A stretch of 23,317 bases of DNA from Akkermansiaceae bacterium. Its GTDB lineage: Bacteria > Verrucomicrobiota > Verrucomicrobiia > Verrucomicrobiales > Akkermansiaceae. The notes below the pieces were generated by a model. It was not told where the DNA came from and did not search any database. It saw only the letters and a program-made list of their open reading frames with translations. The DNA lies in assembly GCA_024233135.1 (NCBI GenBank), contig JACKPZ010000038.1, forward strand, positions 1 through 23,317. The letters run 5' to 3'. The translations under genes were made by a program, and so were the position numbers. Positions 1 to 7,545 of the stretch are shown here, in pieces; position 1 is the first letter of the stretch, and each line of letters begins with the position of its first letter.

Positions 1-1053
1 CCACTCGTTGGTGGTCCGCTGGGCGTAGCCCTTCATCTGGAGCGCACGGCCGTTCAGCCCGATCATGCCCTTCTTGAAATCCGTTTTGCGGAAGCCGGTG
101 CGGGTGACGACGCTGTCGAGCGGCTTTCCTCCGACGACCAACCGGGTGGTCACGTCGTAGAGTTTTCCGTGGCCCCAGCTCCACCATTCAAGCCCGGAGA
201 CCACCTGCGAAGCGCTTGCGACCGCGGTTTTTCCCGGTGCGATGGCGACCGGATTGTCCGCCCGGAAGGTGGCCAGCACCTTCCCGTCCGTGTCGGAAAC
301 CGTGACCTCGTAGCCGAATGTCATCGTTTTCTCCGAGTCGTTCCGCACCTGCGACTCGGCATGGATCGTCGCGCTTCCGCCATGAATGTCGAAGTCGGTG
401 GCGTAGATATACACTCCCGTGGTGCCGAGCCCGTTGACGAGCGGCAGCGTCTGGTGCAGCGGCGCCGTGACGTGGAGGCGGACGTTCTTGGTGATGCCGC
501 CGTAGTTCGCATTGAAATTGCGGTCGTTCCACTGGTAGCGCTGGCGGGTGCCTTGTTCGCGATAGTCCCATGCGTTGTCGGTGCGCACGGCGATCACGTT
601 TTCTCCGGACCTGAGGTGCGGGGTGAGGTCGTAGCCCACGGCGGTGACGCCGTCCTCGTGAAATCCGAGCGATTCGCCGTTGAGGAAGATCTCGGCCCCC
701 TGGCGGAAGCCTTCGAACTCGATGAAAACCCTCTGATCCGCGGCTTCCTTGGGCGGTGTGAACGATTTGCGATACCATGCGATCCCGGTGGGCAGCTTCT
801 CGATGGAAACCCGGAACGCCTCATCCTCGTTCCACGCGTGGGGCAGGGTGACGGATTTCCAGTCCGTGTCGTCATGGTCGGGTTTCGCGGCTTCTTTCAC
901 GTCGTCCACCCGCAGTTTCCACCCGCCGTTGAAGTTCCACGTCGTCCGCCCGGCGGCAAGGGGTGCCGGAACGAGCGCTGCTACCATACAAACGGCCGCG
1001 GCGGCTGCCATCCCGCGGCCTTCGCCCCATGATCCCAGTCTCGAATTCGTCAT
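1..1053 (-). CDS. Glycoside hydrolase family 2 protein (beta-galactosidase/beta-glucuronidase-like), 3' part outside window
   Basis: The reverse strand is open from the ATG at 1053 to the window edge (351 codons, no stop), so the gene is truncated on the left. After an Ala-rich hydrophobic leader (about residues 15-35, ending PLAAG) comes the GH2 sugar-binding jelly-roll: WNFNGGWKL, LPHAWN, WYRKSF, VFIEFEGFRQGAEIFLNG, then YGGITKNVRLHV near residues 188-199. The Ig-like sandwich follows. The last visible residues (LNGRALQMKGYAQRTTNEW) are the run-in to the TIM barrel; both catalytic glutamates lie off the window, so the exact substrate cannot be read. Family knowledge: retaining exo-acting beta-galactosidase, glucuronidase or mannosidase, here exported. 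A second in-frame ATG at 1011 gives a shorter, more typical signal peptide and may be the true start. It is transcribed divergently from the sugar-salvage genes, which suggests a common glycan theme. Confidence 0.9.
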   Translation of the reverse strand, partial: MTNSRLGSWGEGRGMAAAAAVCMVAALVPAPLAAGRTTWNFNGGWKLRVDDVKEAAKPDHDDTDWKSVTLPHAWNEDEAFRVSIEKLPTGIAWYRKSFTPPKEAADQRVFIEFEGFRQGAEIFLNGESLGFHEDGVTAVGYDLTPHLRSGENVIAVRTDNAWDYREQGTRQRYQWNDRNFNANYGGITKNVRLHVTAPLHQTLPLVNGLGTTGVYIYATDFDIHGGSATIHAESQVRNDSEKTMTFGYEVTVSDTDGKVLATFRADNPVAIAPGKTAVASASQVVSGLEWWSWGHGKLYDVTTRLVVGGKPLDSVVTRTGFRKTDFKKGMIGLNGRALQMKGYAQRTTNEW

Positions 1054-1145
1054 CGCAGCGACGATACGGAGCGGATGACGGGTCTCTCCATAACCAAAAT
1101 TGGGTAGGGCAAGCGGTTTCCGGCGGAAACGCCGATCACGCCCGA

Positions 1146-1228
1146 AACCCGATGCGGGGTTGCCAGATCCGGTGGGAATTGGCATTGCAGGGGCCGTCCG
1201 GGACGCGTAGAACCCCGCGTCTTTTTTT
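1146..1228 (+). promoter_or_regulatory. Attenuator-like leader with antiterminator and terminator
   Basis: Three mutually exclusive pairings can be read. A terminator: GACGCG (1202-1207) with CGCGTC (1216-1221), 8-nt loop, followed directly by seven T (1222-1228). An antiterminator: GATGCGGGGTT (1151-1161) pairs over 11 contiguous positions (one G.U) with AACCCCGCGTC (1211-1221), consuming the terminator's 3' arm. An anti-antiterminator: AACCC (1146-1150) with GGGTT (1157-1161). No rightward gene lies upstream to be ended here, and the T-run is 22 nt before the ATG at 1251. This is the layout of a conditional transcription attenuator or riboswitch for the salvage genes. The ligand is unknown, no known riboswitch class was recognised, and the call is inferred from base pairing only. 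Confidence 0.5.
1202..1228 (+). terminator. Intrinsic terminator hairpin in the leader of the sugar-salvage genes
   Basis: A 6-bp GC-rich stem (GACGCG/CGCGTC, extendable by two G.U pairs) with an 8-nt loop is followed immediately by TTTTTTT, a run rare in this GC-rich window. It acts rightward, into the 5' leader of the nucleotidyltransferase gene, so it is more likely regulatory than an end-of-gene terminator. Confidence 0.6.
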
Positions 1229-1250
1229 GGATTCCGCATTCTGAATACCC

Positions 1251-2159
1251 ATGAAGCCTACCCTCCTCGTCCTCGCAGCAGGAATGGGCAGCCGATACGG
1301 CGGCCTGAAACAAATGGATCCGATGGGTCCCAACGGTGAAACCGTTCTCGATTATTCGGTCTTTGACGCCATCCGCGCCGGTTTCGGGCGGGTGGTTTTC
1401 ATTATCCGCGAGGATTTCGCGGAGGCCTTCAAACAAGGCGTCGGCGCGCGATTCGCCGGCCAGATCGAGGTCGATTACGTGTTCCAGAAACTCGACGACC
1501 TGCCCGCCGGCTTCGGTGTTCCGGAGGGCCGCACGAAACCATGGGGCACGGCGCATGCCGTGCGCGCCGCGCGCGAGGCTGTGAAGGAGAACTTCGCCGT
1601 CATCAATGCCGACGACTTCTACGGCCGCGACGCCTACGCCCGCGCCGCTTCGTTTTTCTCCAATCTGCCGGATGGAGCCACCAATGCCGTCGCGATGGTC
1701 GGATATCCGCTGGAAAACACCCTGTCCGATCACGGCCATGTGAACCGCGGCATTTGCAAGATCGACGAGGAGGGCTTCCTCACCAACGTCGAGGAATACC
1801 TCAACATCGAGCGCGAGGGCGACGGCCACGTCCGTGGCAACGCGCTCGACGGAAAACGTCACGTCGTGCCCGCCGGTTCGCTCGTTTCGATGAATTTCTG
1901 GGCCTTCGGCCCCGATTTCTTCGGCCAGCTCGAGGAGGCCTTCGTCCGGTTCATGAACGAGTCCGGCGACCAGTTGAAGTCCGAATGCTACATCCCGACG
2001 GTGGTCGACCACCTCATCCACGGCGGCCACACCCAGTGTCCGGTGTTGCGGACGACGAGCCAGTGGTTCGGCGTCACTTATCCGGACGACAAACCGTTCG
2101 TCGTCGAATCGATCGCAAGACTGATCAAGGAAGGCGAGTATCCCACCGCGCTTGTTTGA
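1251..2159 (+). CDS. Sugar-1-phosphate nucleotidyltransferase (NTP_transferase family)
   Basis: 302 residues with a Rossmann-like nucleotidyltransferase fold. The nucleotide-binding signature LAAGMGSRYGG spans residues 8-18 with Lys20 just after it, and the metal-binding NADDFYG starts at residue 119. The family transfers a nucleotidyl group from an NTP to a sugar 1-phosphate, giving NDP-sugar and pyrophosphate in the cytoplasm. The kinase gene starts 21 bp downstream; it would make the sugar 1-phosphate, and the epimerase after it would use the UDP-sugar. A UTP:HexNAc- or hexose-1-phosphate uridylyltransferase is therefore the likeliest role (inference). It does not look like GalU or GlmU: there is no left-handed beta-helix tail. 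The start is the first ATG after the leader terminator; no Shine-Dalgarno is seen. Confidence 0.88.
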   Translation: MKPTLLVLAAGMGSRYGGLKQMDPMGPNGETVLDYSVFDAIRAGFGRVVFIIREDFAEAFKQGVGARFAGQIEVDYVFQKLDDLPAGFGVPEGRTKPWGTAHAVRAAREAVKENFAVINADDFYGRDAYARAASFFSNLPDGATNAVAMVGYPLENTLSDHGHVNRGICKIDEEGFLTNVEEYLNIEREGDGHVRGNALDGKRHVVPAGSLVSMNFWAFGPDFFGQLEEAFVRFMNESGDQLKSECYIPTVVDHLIHGGHTQCPVLRTTSQWFGVTYPDDKPFVVESIARLIKEGEYPTALV

Positions 2160-2180
2160 ATCCTGATTCCGTCTGATTGC

Positions 2181-3293
2181 ATGTCCTCATCCACCGGCTC
2201 CCATGATCTCCGGGCCGTGTCGGAGGCCTTCGACCTCCGCGCGGATTTCGTCCACGCCCATCCGTATGGATCGGGCCACATCAATGACACCTACTGCGCC
2301 TGGTTCGACCAGGCCGGCCAGCGCCTCCGCTATATCATCCAGCGGATCAACCACAATGTCTTCAAGGATCCGGTGGCGCTGATGGAGAATGTCGAGCGGG
2401 TGACGCGTCACGCGCTCGCGGGCCTGCAGGCGGAGGGAAACCCGGAGTCCTACCGGCGCACCCTCGTCTGCATGCCGGCGAAGGACGGCAGGCCGTATCA
2501 CAAGGACGCCGGCGGCAACGTCTGGCGTGTCTATCCGTTCATCGAGCGCGCCCGCGGCTACGATGAGATCGAAAACAACGAGCAGGCCTATCAGGCCGCG
2601 CGGGCATTCGGCGCCTTCCAGAAATTCGCCGCCACTCTCGGCGGAGATCGTCTGCACGAGACGATCCCGAATTTCCACAACACCCCGAAACGGCTCGAGG
2701 CGCTCGAGGCGGCCATCGCCGCCGACAGCGCGGGCCGCGCGACGGAGGTCGCCGACGAGATCGCGTTCGCAAGGGCGCGTGCCGCGGATTGCTCCCGCAT
2801 CACCGACCTCATCGCCGCCGGCGGGATCCCCGAGCGGGTGACCCACAACGACACCAAGCTCAACAACGTGCTGCTCGACGACGTCACCGCGGAAGGCGTC
2901 TGTGTGATCGATCTGGACACCACCATGCCCGGCTCCGCGCTTTACGACTTCGGCGACATGGTGCGCACCGCCGCGCCGACCACCCGTGAGGACGATCCGG
3001 ACCCGCGCAACATCGGCGTCCGGCTCGACCGCTTCGAAGCGCTGGTGAAGGGATACCTCAGCTCCGCGACATTCTTGAACGAGGCTGAGTTGGCGCATCT
3101 CGCGTTTTCCGGGAAACTTCTCACCCTCGAGTGCGGCATCCGTTTCCTAACCGACCACCTGCAGGGCGACGTCTATTTCAAGATCAAGCGCCCCGGCCAC
3201 AATCTCGACCGCTGCCGCAACCAGTTCTCCTTCGTGAAATCCCTCGAAGAGAACATGGGGGCGATGGAGGAGATCGTGAATCGCCACGCCTGA
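2181..3293 (+). CDS. NahK-like anomeric sugar kinase (APH/choline-kinase fold)
   Basis: 370 residues, aminoglycoside-phosphotransferase-type kinase. The catalytic loop is THNDTKLNNVL (H222, catalytic D224, N228) and the metal-binding segment is VIDLDTTMPG (D244, D246), followed by YDFGDMVRT. This combination is very close to the pattern I know from N-acetylhexosamine 1-kinase of bifidobacteria, which phosphorylates GlcNAc/GalNAc at C1 with ATP. The N-terminal part (GSGHINDTY) supplies the nucleotide-binding loop. It lies between a sugar-1-phosphate nucleotidyltransferase and a UDP-HexNAc-type epimerase, with 21 and 57 bp gaps, so one salvage pathway is likely. The sugar (GalNAc, GlcNAc, galactose or other) is inferred; general labels would be phosphotransferase or aminoglycoside phosphotransferase family, but antibiotic resistance is not suggested. 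Confidence 0.85.
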   Translation: MSSSTGSHDLRAVSEAFDLRADFVHAHPYGSGHINDTYCAWFDQAGQRLRYIIQRINHNVFKDPVALMENVERVTRHALAGLQAEGNPESYRRTLVCMPAKDGRPYHKDAGGNVWRVYPFIERARGYDEIENNEQAYQAARAFGAFQKFAATLGGDRLHETIPNFHNTPKRLEALEAAIAADSAGRATEVADEIAFARARAADCSRITDLIAAGGIPERVTHNDTKLNNVLLDDVTAEGVCVIDLDTTMPGSALYDFGDMVRTAAPTTREDDPDPRNIGVRLDRFEALVKGYLSSATFLNEAELAHLAFSGKLLTLECGIRFLTDHLQGDVYFKIKRPGHNLDRCRNQFSFVKSLEENMGAMEEIVNRHA

Positions 3294-3350
3294 GCGCGGC
3301 GCCCCCTTTGTTTCGAGTTCCGTGTTTTTGTTCGATCAGATCCTGTCTCC

Positions 3351-4280
3351 ATGAAAATCCTCGTCACCGGCGGCGCCGGCTTCATCGGTTCCCACATTGT
3401 CGAATCCTATCAGGGCAGGGCGGAGGAGATCCGCGTGCTCGACAATCTCCGCACCGGCTACCGGCGGAATCTCGACGGTCTTGACCATACGTATATCGAA
3501 GGTTCCATCACGGATCGCGAGTTGGTGAAACGCGCCGTCGAGGGCGTGGACCTCGTGTTTCACATGGCGGCGATGGTCAGCGTGCCCGAGTCGATGTCGA
3601 AACCGGGGGAATGTGTCGATATCAACGTCCACGGGCTTCTCAACGTGCTGGAGGAGGCGTCCGCGGCCGGCGTGAGGAAACTCGTCTTCGCATCGTCCGC
3701 CGCCGTGTATGGCGACAATCCGGTGGTGCCGAAGCTCGAAACCATGCTCCCCGAACCGAAGAGCCCGTATGCCATCACCAAGCTCGATGGAGAATACTAT
3801 CTCGGCATGTTCGAGCGCGAGGGGCTTCTGGAGACCGCGGCGATCCGCTTCTTCAATGTCTTCGGCCCGCGCCAGGACCCGAAGGGGGCCTATGCCGCGG
3901 CCGTGCCCATCTTCATCGAGAAGGCGGTCAAGGGCGAGGACATCACCGTGCACGGCGATGGCGAACAAACCCGGGATTTCATCTATGTGAAGGACATCGT
4001 CGGTGCGCTCTCGTTCGCCGCGGAAACCCCGGGTGTCACAGGTGTCTTCAACGCCGGCTACGGCGGCCAGATCACCATCAACCAACTCGCGGAGGGCATC
4101 GTCTCCACCGCGGGTTCGTGTTCGAAGGTCCTCCACGGTCCCGAGCGTGCGGGTGACGTGAAACATTCGCGTGCCAGTGCCGACAAGCTGCGCGCCGCCG
4201 GTTGGCTGCCGCGGCATGCTCTGGAAGAGGGTCTCGATGCGACTTTCGCCTATTTCCGCGATCTCCACGCGTTGGTCTGA
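3351..4280 (+). CDS. NAD-dependent UDP-hexose(HexNAc) 4-epimerase, WbpP/GalE-like extended SDR
   Basis: 309 residues, extended short-chain dehydrogenase. The N-terminal NAD motif is TGGAGFIGSH (residues 6-15). The catalytic set is FASSAAVYG (S115/S116) and Y140-x3-K144 in SPYAITK. Residues 169-186 (NVFGPRQDPKGAYAAAVP) and HGDGEQTRDFIYV match the WbpP/TviC-type UDP-GlcNAc 4-epimerases better than classical GalE. Expected reaction: interconversion of UDP-GlcNAc and UDP-GalNAc (or UDP-Glc and UDP-Gal), cytoplasmic, with bound NAD. As third gene of the run it would turn the salvaged UDP-sugar into a biosynthetic precursor. Substrate preference (HexNAc or hexose) cannot be fixed by reading alone; a UDP-glucuronate-type epimerase is a less likely alternative. 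Confidence 0.85.
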   Translation: MKILVTGGAGFIGSHIVESYQGRAEEIRVLDNLRTGYRRNLDGLDHTYIEGSITDRELVKRAVEGVDLVFHMAAMVSVPESMSKPGECVDINVHGLLNVLEEASAAGVRKLVFASSAAVYGDNPVVPKLETMLPEPKSPYAITKLDGEYYLGMFEREGLLETAAIRFFNVFGPRQDPKGAYAAAVPIFIEKAVKGEDITVHGDGEQTRDFIYVKDIVGALSFAAETPGVTGVFNAGYGGQITINQLAEGIVSTAGSCSKVLHGPERAGDVKHSRASADKLRAAGWLPRHALEEGLDATFAYFRDLHALV

Positions 4281-4356
4281 CGTCTTCGCGCAAGATCGCA
4301 AAAACTATCCGCGAAACCGAAAAGACCCGGCGGTTTCTCATTCGTAATATCATTCC

Positions 4357-5832
4357 ATGAAACCCAAGCTCCTTCTTTGGTCCGCCGTTATTCTCGCCAC
4401 GGTTTCCTCCGCGTCCGCGCTCAATGTCGTGTTCATTCTCGCGGATGATCTCGGCTACGGCGAGGTCGGTGTTTTCGGTCAGAAGAAGATCCGGACGCCG
4501 AACCTCGACCAACTCGCGCGCGAGGGCACCAAGCTCACCCAGCACTACAGCGGCGCCCCGGTTTGCGCACCCGCACGTTGCACGCTGATGACGGGGAAAC
4601 ATCTCGGCCACGCCCAGATCCGCGGCAACCGTCAGGCGAAACTCTCGTTTCCCGAATACAACGAAGGCCAGCACCCGATCACCGCGGATGCCCTGACCGT
4701 CGCCTCGGTGTTCCAGAAAGCCGGATACGCCACCGGCGCCATCGGCAAATGGGGGCTTGGCCCGGTCGGCTCCACCGGAGATCCGAATGAGCATGGCTTC
4801 GACCTCTTTTTCGGATACAATTGCCAGGCCGTCGCCCACTCCTACTATCCGCGCTACCTCTGGAAAAACGACCAGCGGATCGAAATCAACAAGAAGCCCA
4901 TCCCCGGGCACTTGAAGAAACCATCCGGAGAGGTCAAGGCGGAGGATTACATCAGCGAGACCTACGCACCCGATCTGATGGTGAAGCAGGCGGAGGAATT
5001 CATTTCCAAGAACAAGAACAAGCCGTTCTTTCTCTATCTCGCTTTCATCGAGCCACATGTCGCCATGCATCCGCCGCTCGACCGACTCGACCAATATCCG
5101 AAGGACTGGGACGACACCGCCTACCGCGGGGAGTGCGGATATCTTCCCCACCCGCGCCCGCGTGCGGCATACGCGACGATGATCAGCGACCTCGACCGCC
5201 ATGTCGGTGCCGTCCGCAAGGCGCTCGACGTTGCCGGCGTCCTCGACGAAACGCTCATCGTCTTCACCTCCGACAACGGCGCCACCCACGAGGGAGGGCC
5301 GGGGACCAAGTTCCACATCGGCGGTTGTGACGCCGATTTCTTTGACAGCACCGCCGGACTGCGCGGCTACAAGGGCTCGGTCTACGAAGGCGGCATGCGC
5401 GTTCCGACGATCGTGCGGCTTCCCGGAAAGGTGGACGCCGGCGGTGAGAACAACACGCCGGGCTACTTTCCCGATTGGTTTCCGACTCTCTGCTCGGTGG
5501 CCGGCCTGCAGGCGCCGGACGACCTCGACGGCGTGAACCTTTGGCCGGCGATCACAGGCGGAGTGAAGATCGAGCGCGAAACGCCAATGCTCTGGGTCTA
5601 TCCGGAATACGGTGGCCAGGTCGCCGTGCGCCTCGGCGATTTCAAGGTCCTCCGCCGCGGTCTCAAGACGAAGAAACCCGGCGGCTGGGAGGTATACAAC
5701 ATCGCGAAAGACCCGGACGAGACCACGAACATCGCTTCTGAGCACCACGAACTCATCGAGCGGGCCGCCAAGGTCCTCGCCGAGCAGGCTCCGGAGAATC
5801 AGAAATTTCCGCTCGCAATTCCGGACGCCTGA
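4357..5832 (+). CDS. Secreted formylglycine-dependent sulfatase (arylsulfatase A-like)
   Basis: 491 residues. A signal peptide covers about residues 1-21 (SSASA before LNVVFILADD). The type I sulfatase signature C70-A-P-A-R74 (then CTLMTGKH) provides the cysteine that is oxidised to formylglycine. Metal ligands D30/D31 (ADDLGYG) and D306/N307 (TSDNGAT) are present, as is the GKWGLG segment near residue 130. The length is normal for the family, so the enzyme should be active once matured; no maturase (FGE or anSME) is encoded here. It would remove sulfate esters from glycans outside the cytoplasm. It follows the epimerase by 76 bp on the same strand and may share its transcript. The exact sulfated substrate is unknown; mucin-like or algal glycans are both possible. 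Confidence 0.93.
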   Translation: MKPKLLLWSAVILATVSSASALNVVFILADDLGYGEVGVFGQKKIRTPNLDQLAREGTKLTQHYSGAPVCAPARCTLMTGKHLGHAQIRGNRQAKLSFPEYNEGQHPITADALTVASVFQKAGYATGAIGKWGLGPVGSTGDPNEHGFDLFFGYNCQAVAHSYYPRYLWKNDQRIEINKKPIPGHLKKPSGEVKAEDYISETYAPDLMVKQAEEFISKNKNKPFFLYLAFIEPHVAMHPPLDRLDQYPKDWDDTAYRGECGYLPHPRPRAAYATMISDLDRHVGAVRKALDVAGVLDETLIVFTSDNGATHEGGPGTKFHIGGCDADFFDSTAGLRGYKGSVYEGGMRVPTIVRLPGKVDAGGENNTPGYFPDWFPTLCSVAGLQAPDDLDGVNLWPAITGGVKIERETPMLWVYPEYGGQVAVRLGDFKVLRRGLKTKKPGGWEVYNIAKDPDETTNIASEHHELIERAAKVLAEQAPENQKFPLAIPDA

Positions 5833-5850
5833 GTCGGCGCCCACCCGCCG

Positions 5851-6336
5851 TCACGGGGCGACCGCGAGGCGCTCCGTGCTCGGCTCCTGCTCGAACAGGA
5901 ATCCGTTCTCCTTGTAAGCCTTCAGCCGGAAGTGCGTGGCGGTGGACAGAACGCCGTCGAGCGTGCTGAGTTTCTCTGAAACGAAACGCGCCACGTCGCG
6001 TAAGTCGTCGCCCTCGACCATCACCATCAGGTCGTAACCGCCGCTCGCGAGATAGCAGGAAACCACTTGGTCGAAGCGGGCGATGCGCATCGCAAGGCGG
6101 TCGAAGCCACCGCCCCGCTCGGGAGTCACTTTCACCTCGATGAATGCGGACACCGATTGGTCGCCCGCGCTTTCGGAATCGATCACCGCGTGGTAGCCGC
6201 GGATCGTGCCGTCTTCCTCCCATGCGCGGATGCGGCGGGAAACGGATTCCTCATCCATCGATAGCAGGTCTGCGAGTTCCTGATGGGAAACGCGCGCCTT
6301 GCGGCGGAGAAGCTGGAGCAGGGGATCGGTGGACAT
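5851..6336 (-). CDS. Lrp/AsnC family transcriptional regulator
   Basis: 161 residues. The N-terminal winged HTH (about residues 5-50) includes VSHQELADLLSMDEESVSRRI followed by GTIRGYHAVID. The C-terminal RAM/AsnC ligand-binding domain (about 62-140) includes VSCYLASGGYDLMVMVEG and the amphipathic strand-helix elements typical of Lrp/AsnC. These proteins form octamers and bind amino acids or similar small molecules. The gene starts 8 bp after the stop of the D-Ala-D-Ala carboxypeptidase gene on the same strand, so the two are probably co-transcribed. It converges with the sulfatase gene, leaving only 18 bp. The tail after residue 145 (EQEPSTERLAVAP) is low-complexity. Its target genes cannot be told from the window. 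Confidence 0.92.
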   Translation of the reverse strand: MSTDPLLQLLRRKARVSHQELADLLSMDEESVSRRIRAWEEDGTIRGYHAVIDSESAGDQSVSAFIEVKVTPERGGGFDRLAMRIARFDQVVSCYLASGGYDLMVMVEGDDLRDVARFVSEKLSTLDGVLSTATHFRLKAYKENGFLFEQEPSTERLAVAP

Positions 6337-6344
6337 GGCGGTGG

Positions 6345-7310
6345 CTATTGAGGATCGGTGACCTTGATGATTTCGCGTTTCGCGTCCTTTACGGGAGCGC
6401 CGGCGGCGAGCCAGGAATCATACACCGCCCAGCCGTCGCGCAGCAGCATGCGCGACCGCTGGAAACGATCTGTCGAATTGAGCAGCACGACGATCAGCCG
6501 GCGCGGTGTGACACCCTTGCTGCCGTCCGGTTTCTGCCGGACGAGCGGATCCTTGTCCATGCACACCGCGAGGCACTCGCCGGCGGCCGCGGTGGTGCCG
6601 GTCTTGATGCCGAGGATGCCTTCCTCGCCGATCAGTTCGTTGGTGTTGTGAATCTTGTAGAGCTGCCTGCCGATACCCGTCATCACCGTGATCTCGCGAT
6701 CTTTCTGGCGGACGATGAAATTGAGCGCGTTGCGACGCATCGCATAGACCGAAAGGCGTGCGATGTCGGCAGCGGTAGATGCCGCCTTCACTCCTTCGCG
6801 CTCCAGTCCGTGCGGGTTTCCGAATCGCGTGTTCTTCATGCCAAGCGCTTTTGCCAGACGATTCATCTCGCCGACGAATTCGGCGACCGGATCGCCCGAT
6901 GACTTGCCATGCGCCCGCAACAACTCCCGCCCCACGTGGTCCGCCACCGTCAACGCCGCCAGATTGTCCGAGGACAGCAAGGCCGCGTAAAGCGCGTCGC
7001 GCAGGCTCATCTGGTCGCCGGGTTGCAGGTTGAGCGGATTCGGGCCGCCGACCAGCGAGGTCGTCGGAGGCGCGGTGACCATGACCTTCGCGATGTCGGT
7101 GCCCGCAACCTCCGCCCAATCGAGCGCCACCACCGCCGTCGCAATCTTGGTGAGACTCGCGACCGGGCGCTTCGCCGTCGAATTCTTCGCAATGAGCACC
7201 TTGCCCGAATACGCCTCCATCACCATGAAAGCCTCCTGCGCCCGAACGGGGCCAAGGGCGATCAGCGCGACGGCGAAAACCGGAAGCAGAATTCGAATGG
7301 GTGAAATCAT
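6345..7310 (-). CDS. D-alanyl-D-alanine carboxypeptidase (peptidase S11, PBP5/DacF type)
   Basis: 321 residues with a signal peptide (about 1-24, ALIALGPVRA before QEAF). All three penicillin-binding motifs are present: S52-L-T-K55, S114-D-N116 and K236-T-G238 (GIKTGTT). The family removes the terminal D-Ala from peptidoglycan stem peptides in the periplasm and so limits cross-linking. There is no clear C-terminal PBP5 beta-domain with membrane anchor: the chain ends soon after the catalytic domain (KREIIKVTDPQ), so it may be soluble or loosely attached. It is co-directional with the Lrp-type regulator 8 bp downstream. The start at 7310 gives the signal peptide directly; no Shine-Dalgarno precedes it. 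Confidence 0.93.
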   Translation of the reverse strand: MISPIRILLPVFAVALIALGPVRAQEAFMVMEAYSGKVLIAKNSTAKRPVASLTKIATAVVALDWAEVAGTDIAKVMVTAPPTTSLVGGPNPLNLQPGDQMSLRDALYAALLSSDNLAALTVADHVGRELLRAHGKSSGDPVAEFVGEMNRLAKALGMKNTRFGNPHGLEREGVKAASTAADIARLSVYAMRRNALNFIVRQKDREITVMTGIGRQLYKIHNTNELIGEEGILGIKTGTTAAAGECLAVCMDKDPLVRQKPDGSKGVTPRRLIVVLLNSTDRFQRSRMLLRDGWAVYDSWLAAGAPVKDAKREIIKVTDPQ

Positions 7311-7477
7311 GGCGTCGAAGTGGCCCGCAGACTACTCCGGGGTACCCGCAACTCAACTCCAAACGGGGAAGCGGGTGGACGATCATCTCGTCTCAATCGA
7401 TTGCGACAAAGCCCGGAAGTTCGGAGATTTGGTGGCGGGCTCTTGCGACCAACCGCAGGCCAAAGCATCAGTCTTAT

Positions 7478-7493
7478 AAAGGGACAGTCCTTT
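7478..7493. repeat. Short palindrome upstream of the RAYT gene, REP-like
   Basis: AAAGGGACAGTCCTTT is an imperfect palindrome (core GGAC-A-GTCC, outer AAA/TTT, one G/T mismatch) in an AT-richer patch right before the transposase gene. RAYT proteins act on short palindromic REP sequences that often flank their gene, so this is a candidate half-REP; function inferred from position. Confidence 0.4.
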
Positions 7494-7545
7494 TATTAGA
7501 GAAGTGGATTGCCTCTTGTCCATGGTCCGGGCTAGGGTCCCTGCC

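Noticed and set aside
2181..3293. Kinase as an aminoglycoside-resistance gene
   Set aside because: The fold is APH-like, but the catalytic-loop pattern and the sugar-nucleotide neighbours fit an anomeric sugar kinase.
4078..5844. 588-codon leftward frame over the epimerase 3' end and the sulfatase
   Set aside because: The rightward strand has a signal peptide, CxPxR and metal-site residues; the antisense frame has no recognisable motif.
5833..5850. Terminator between the convergent sulfatase and Lrp genes
   Set aside because: Only a weak, bulged stem can be drawn and there is no T-run in either direction.
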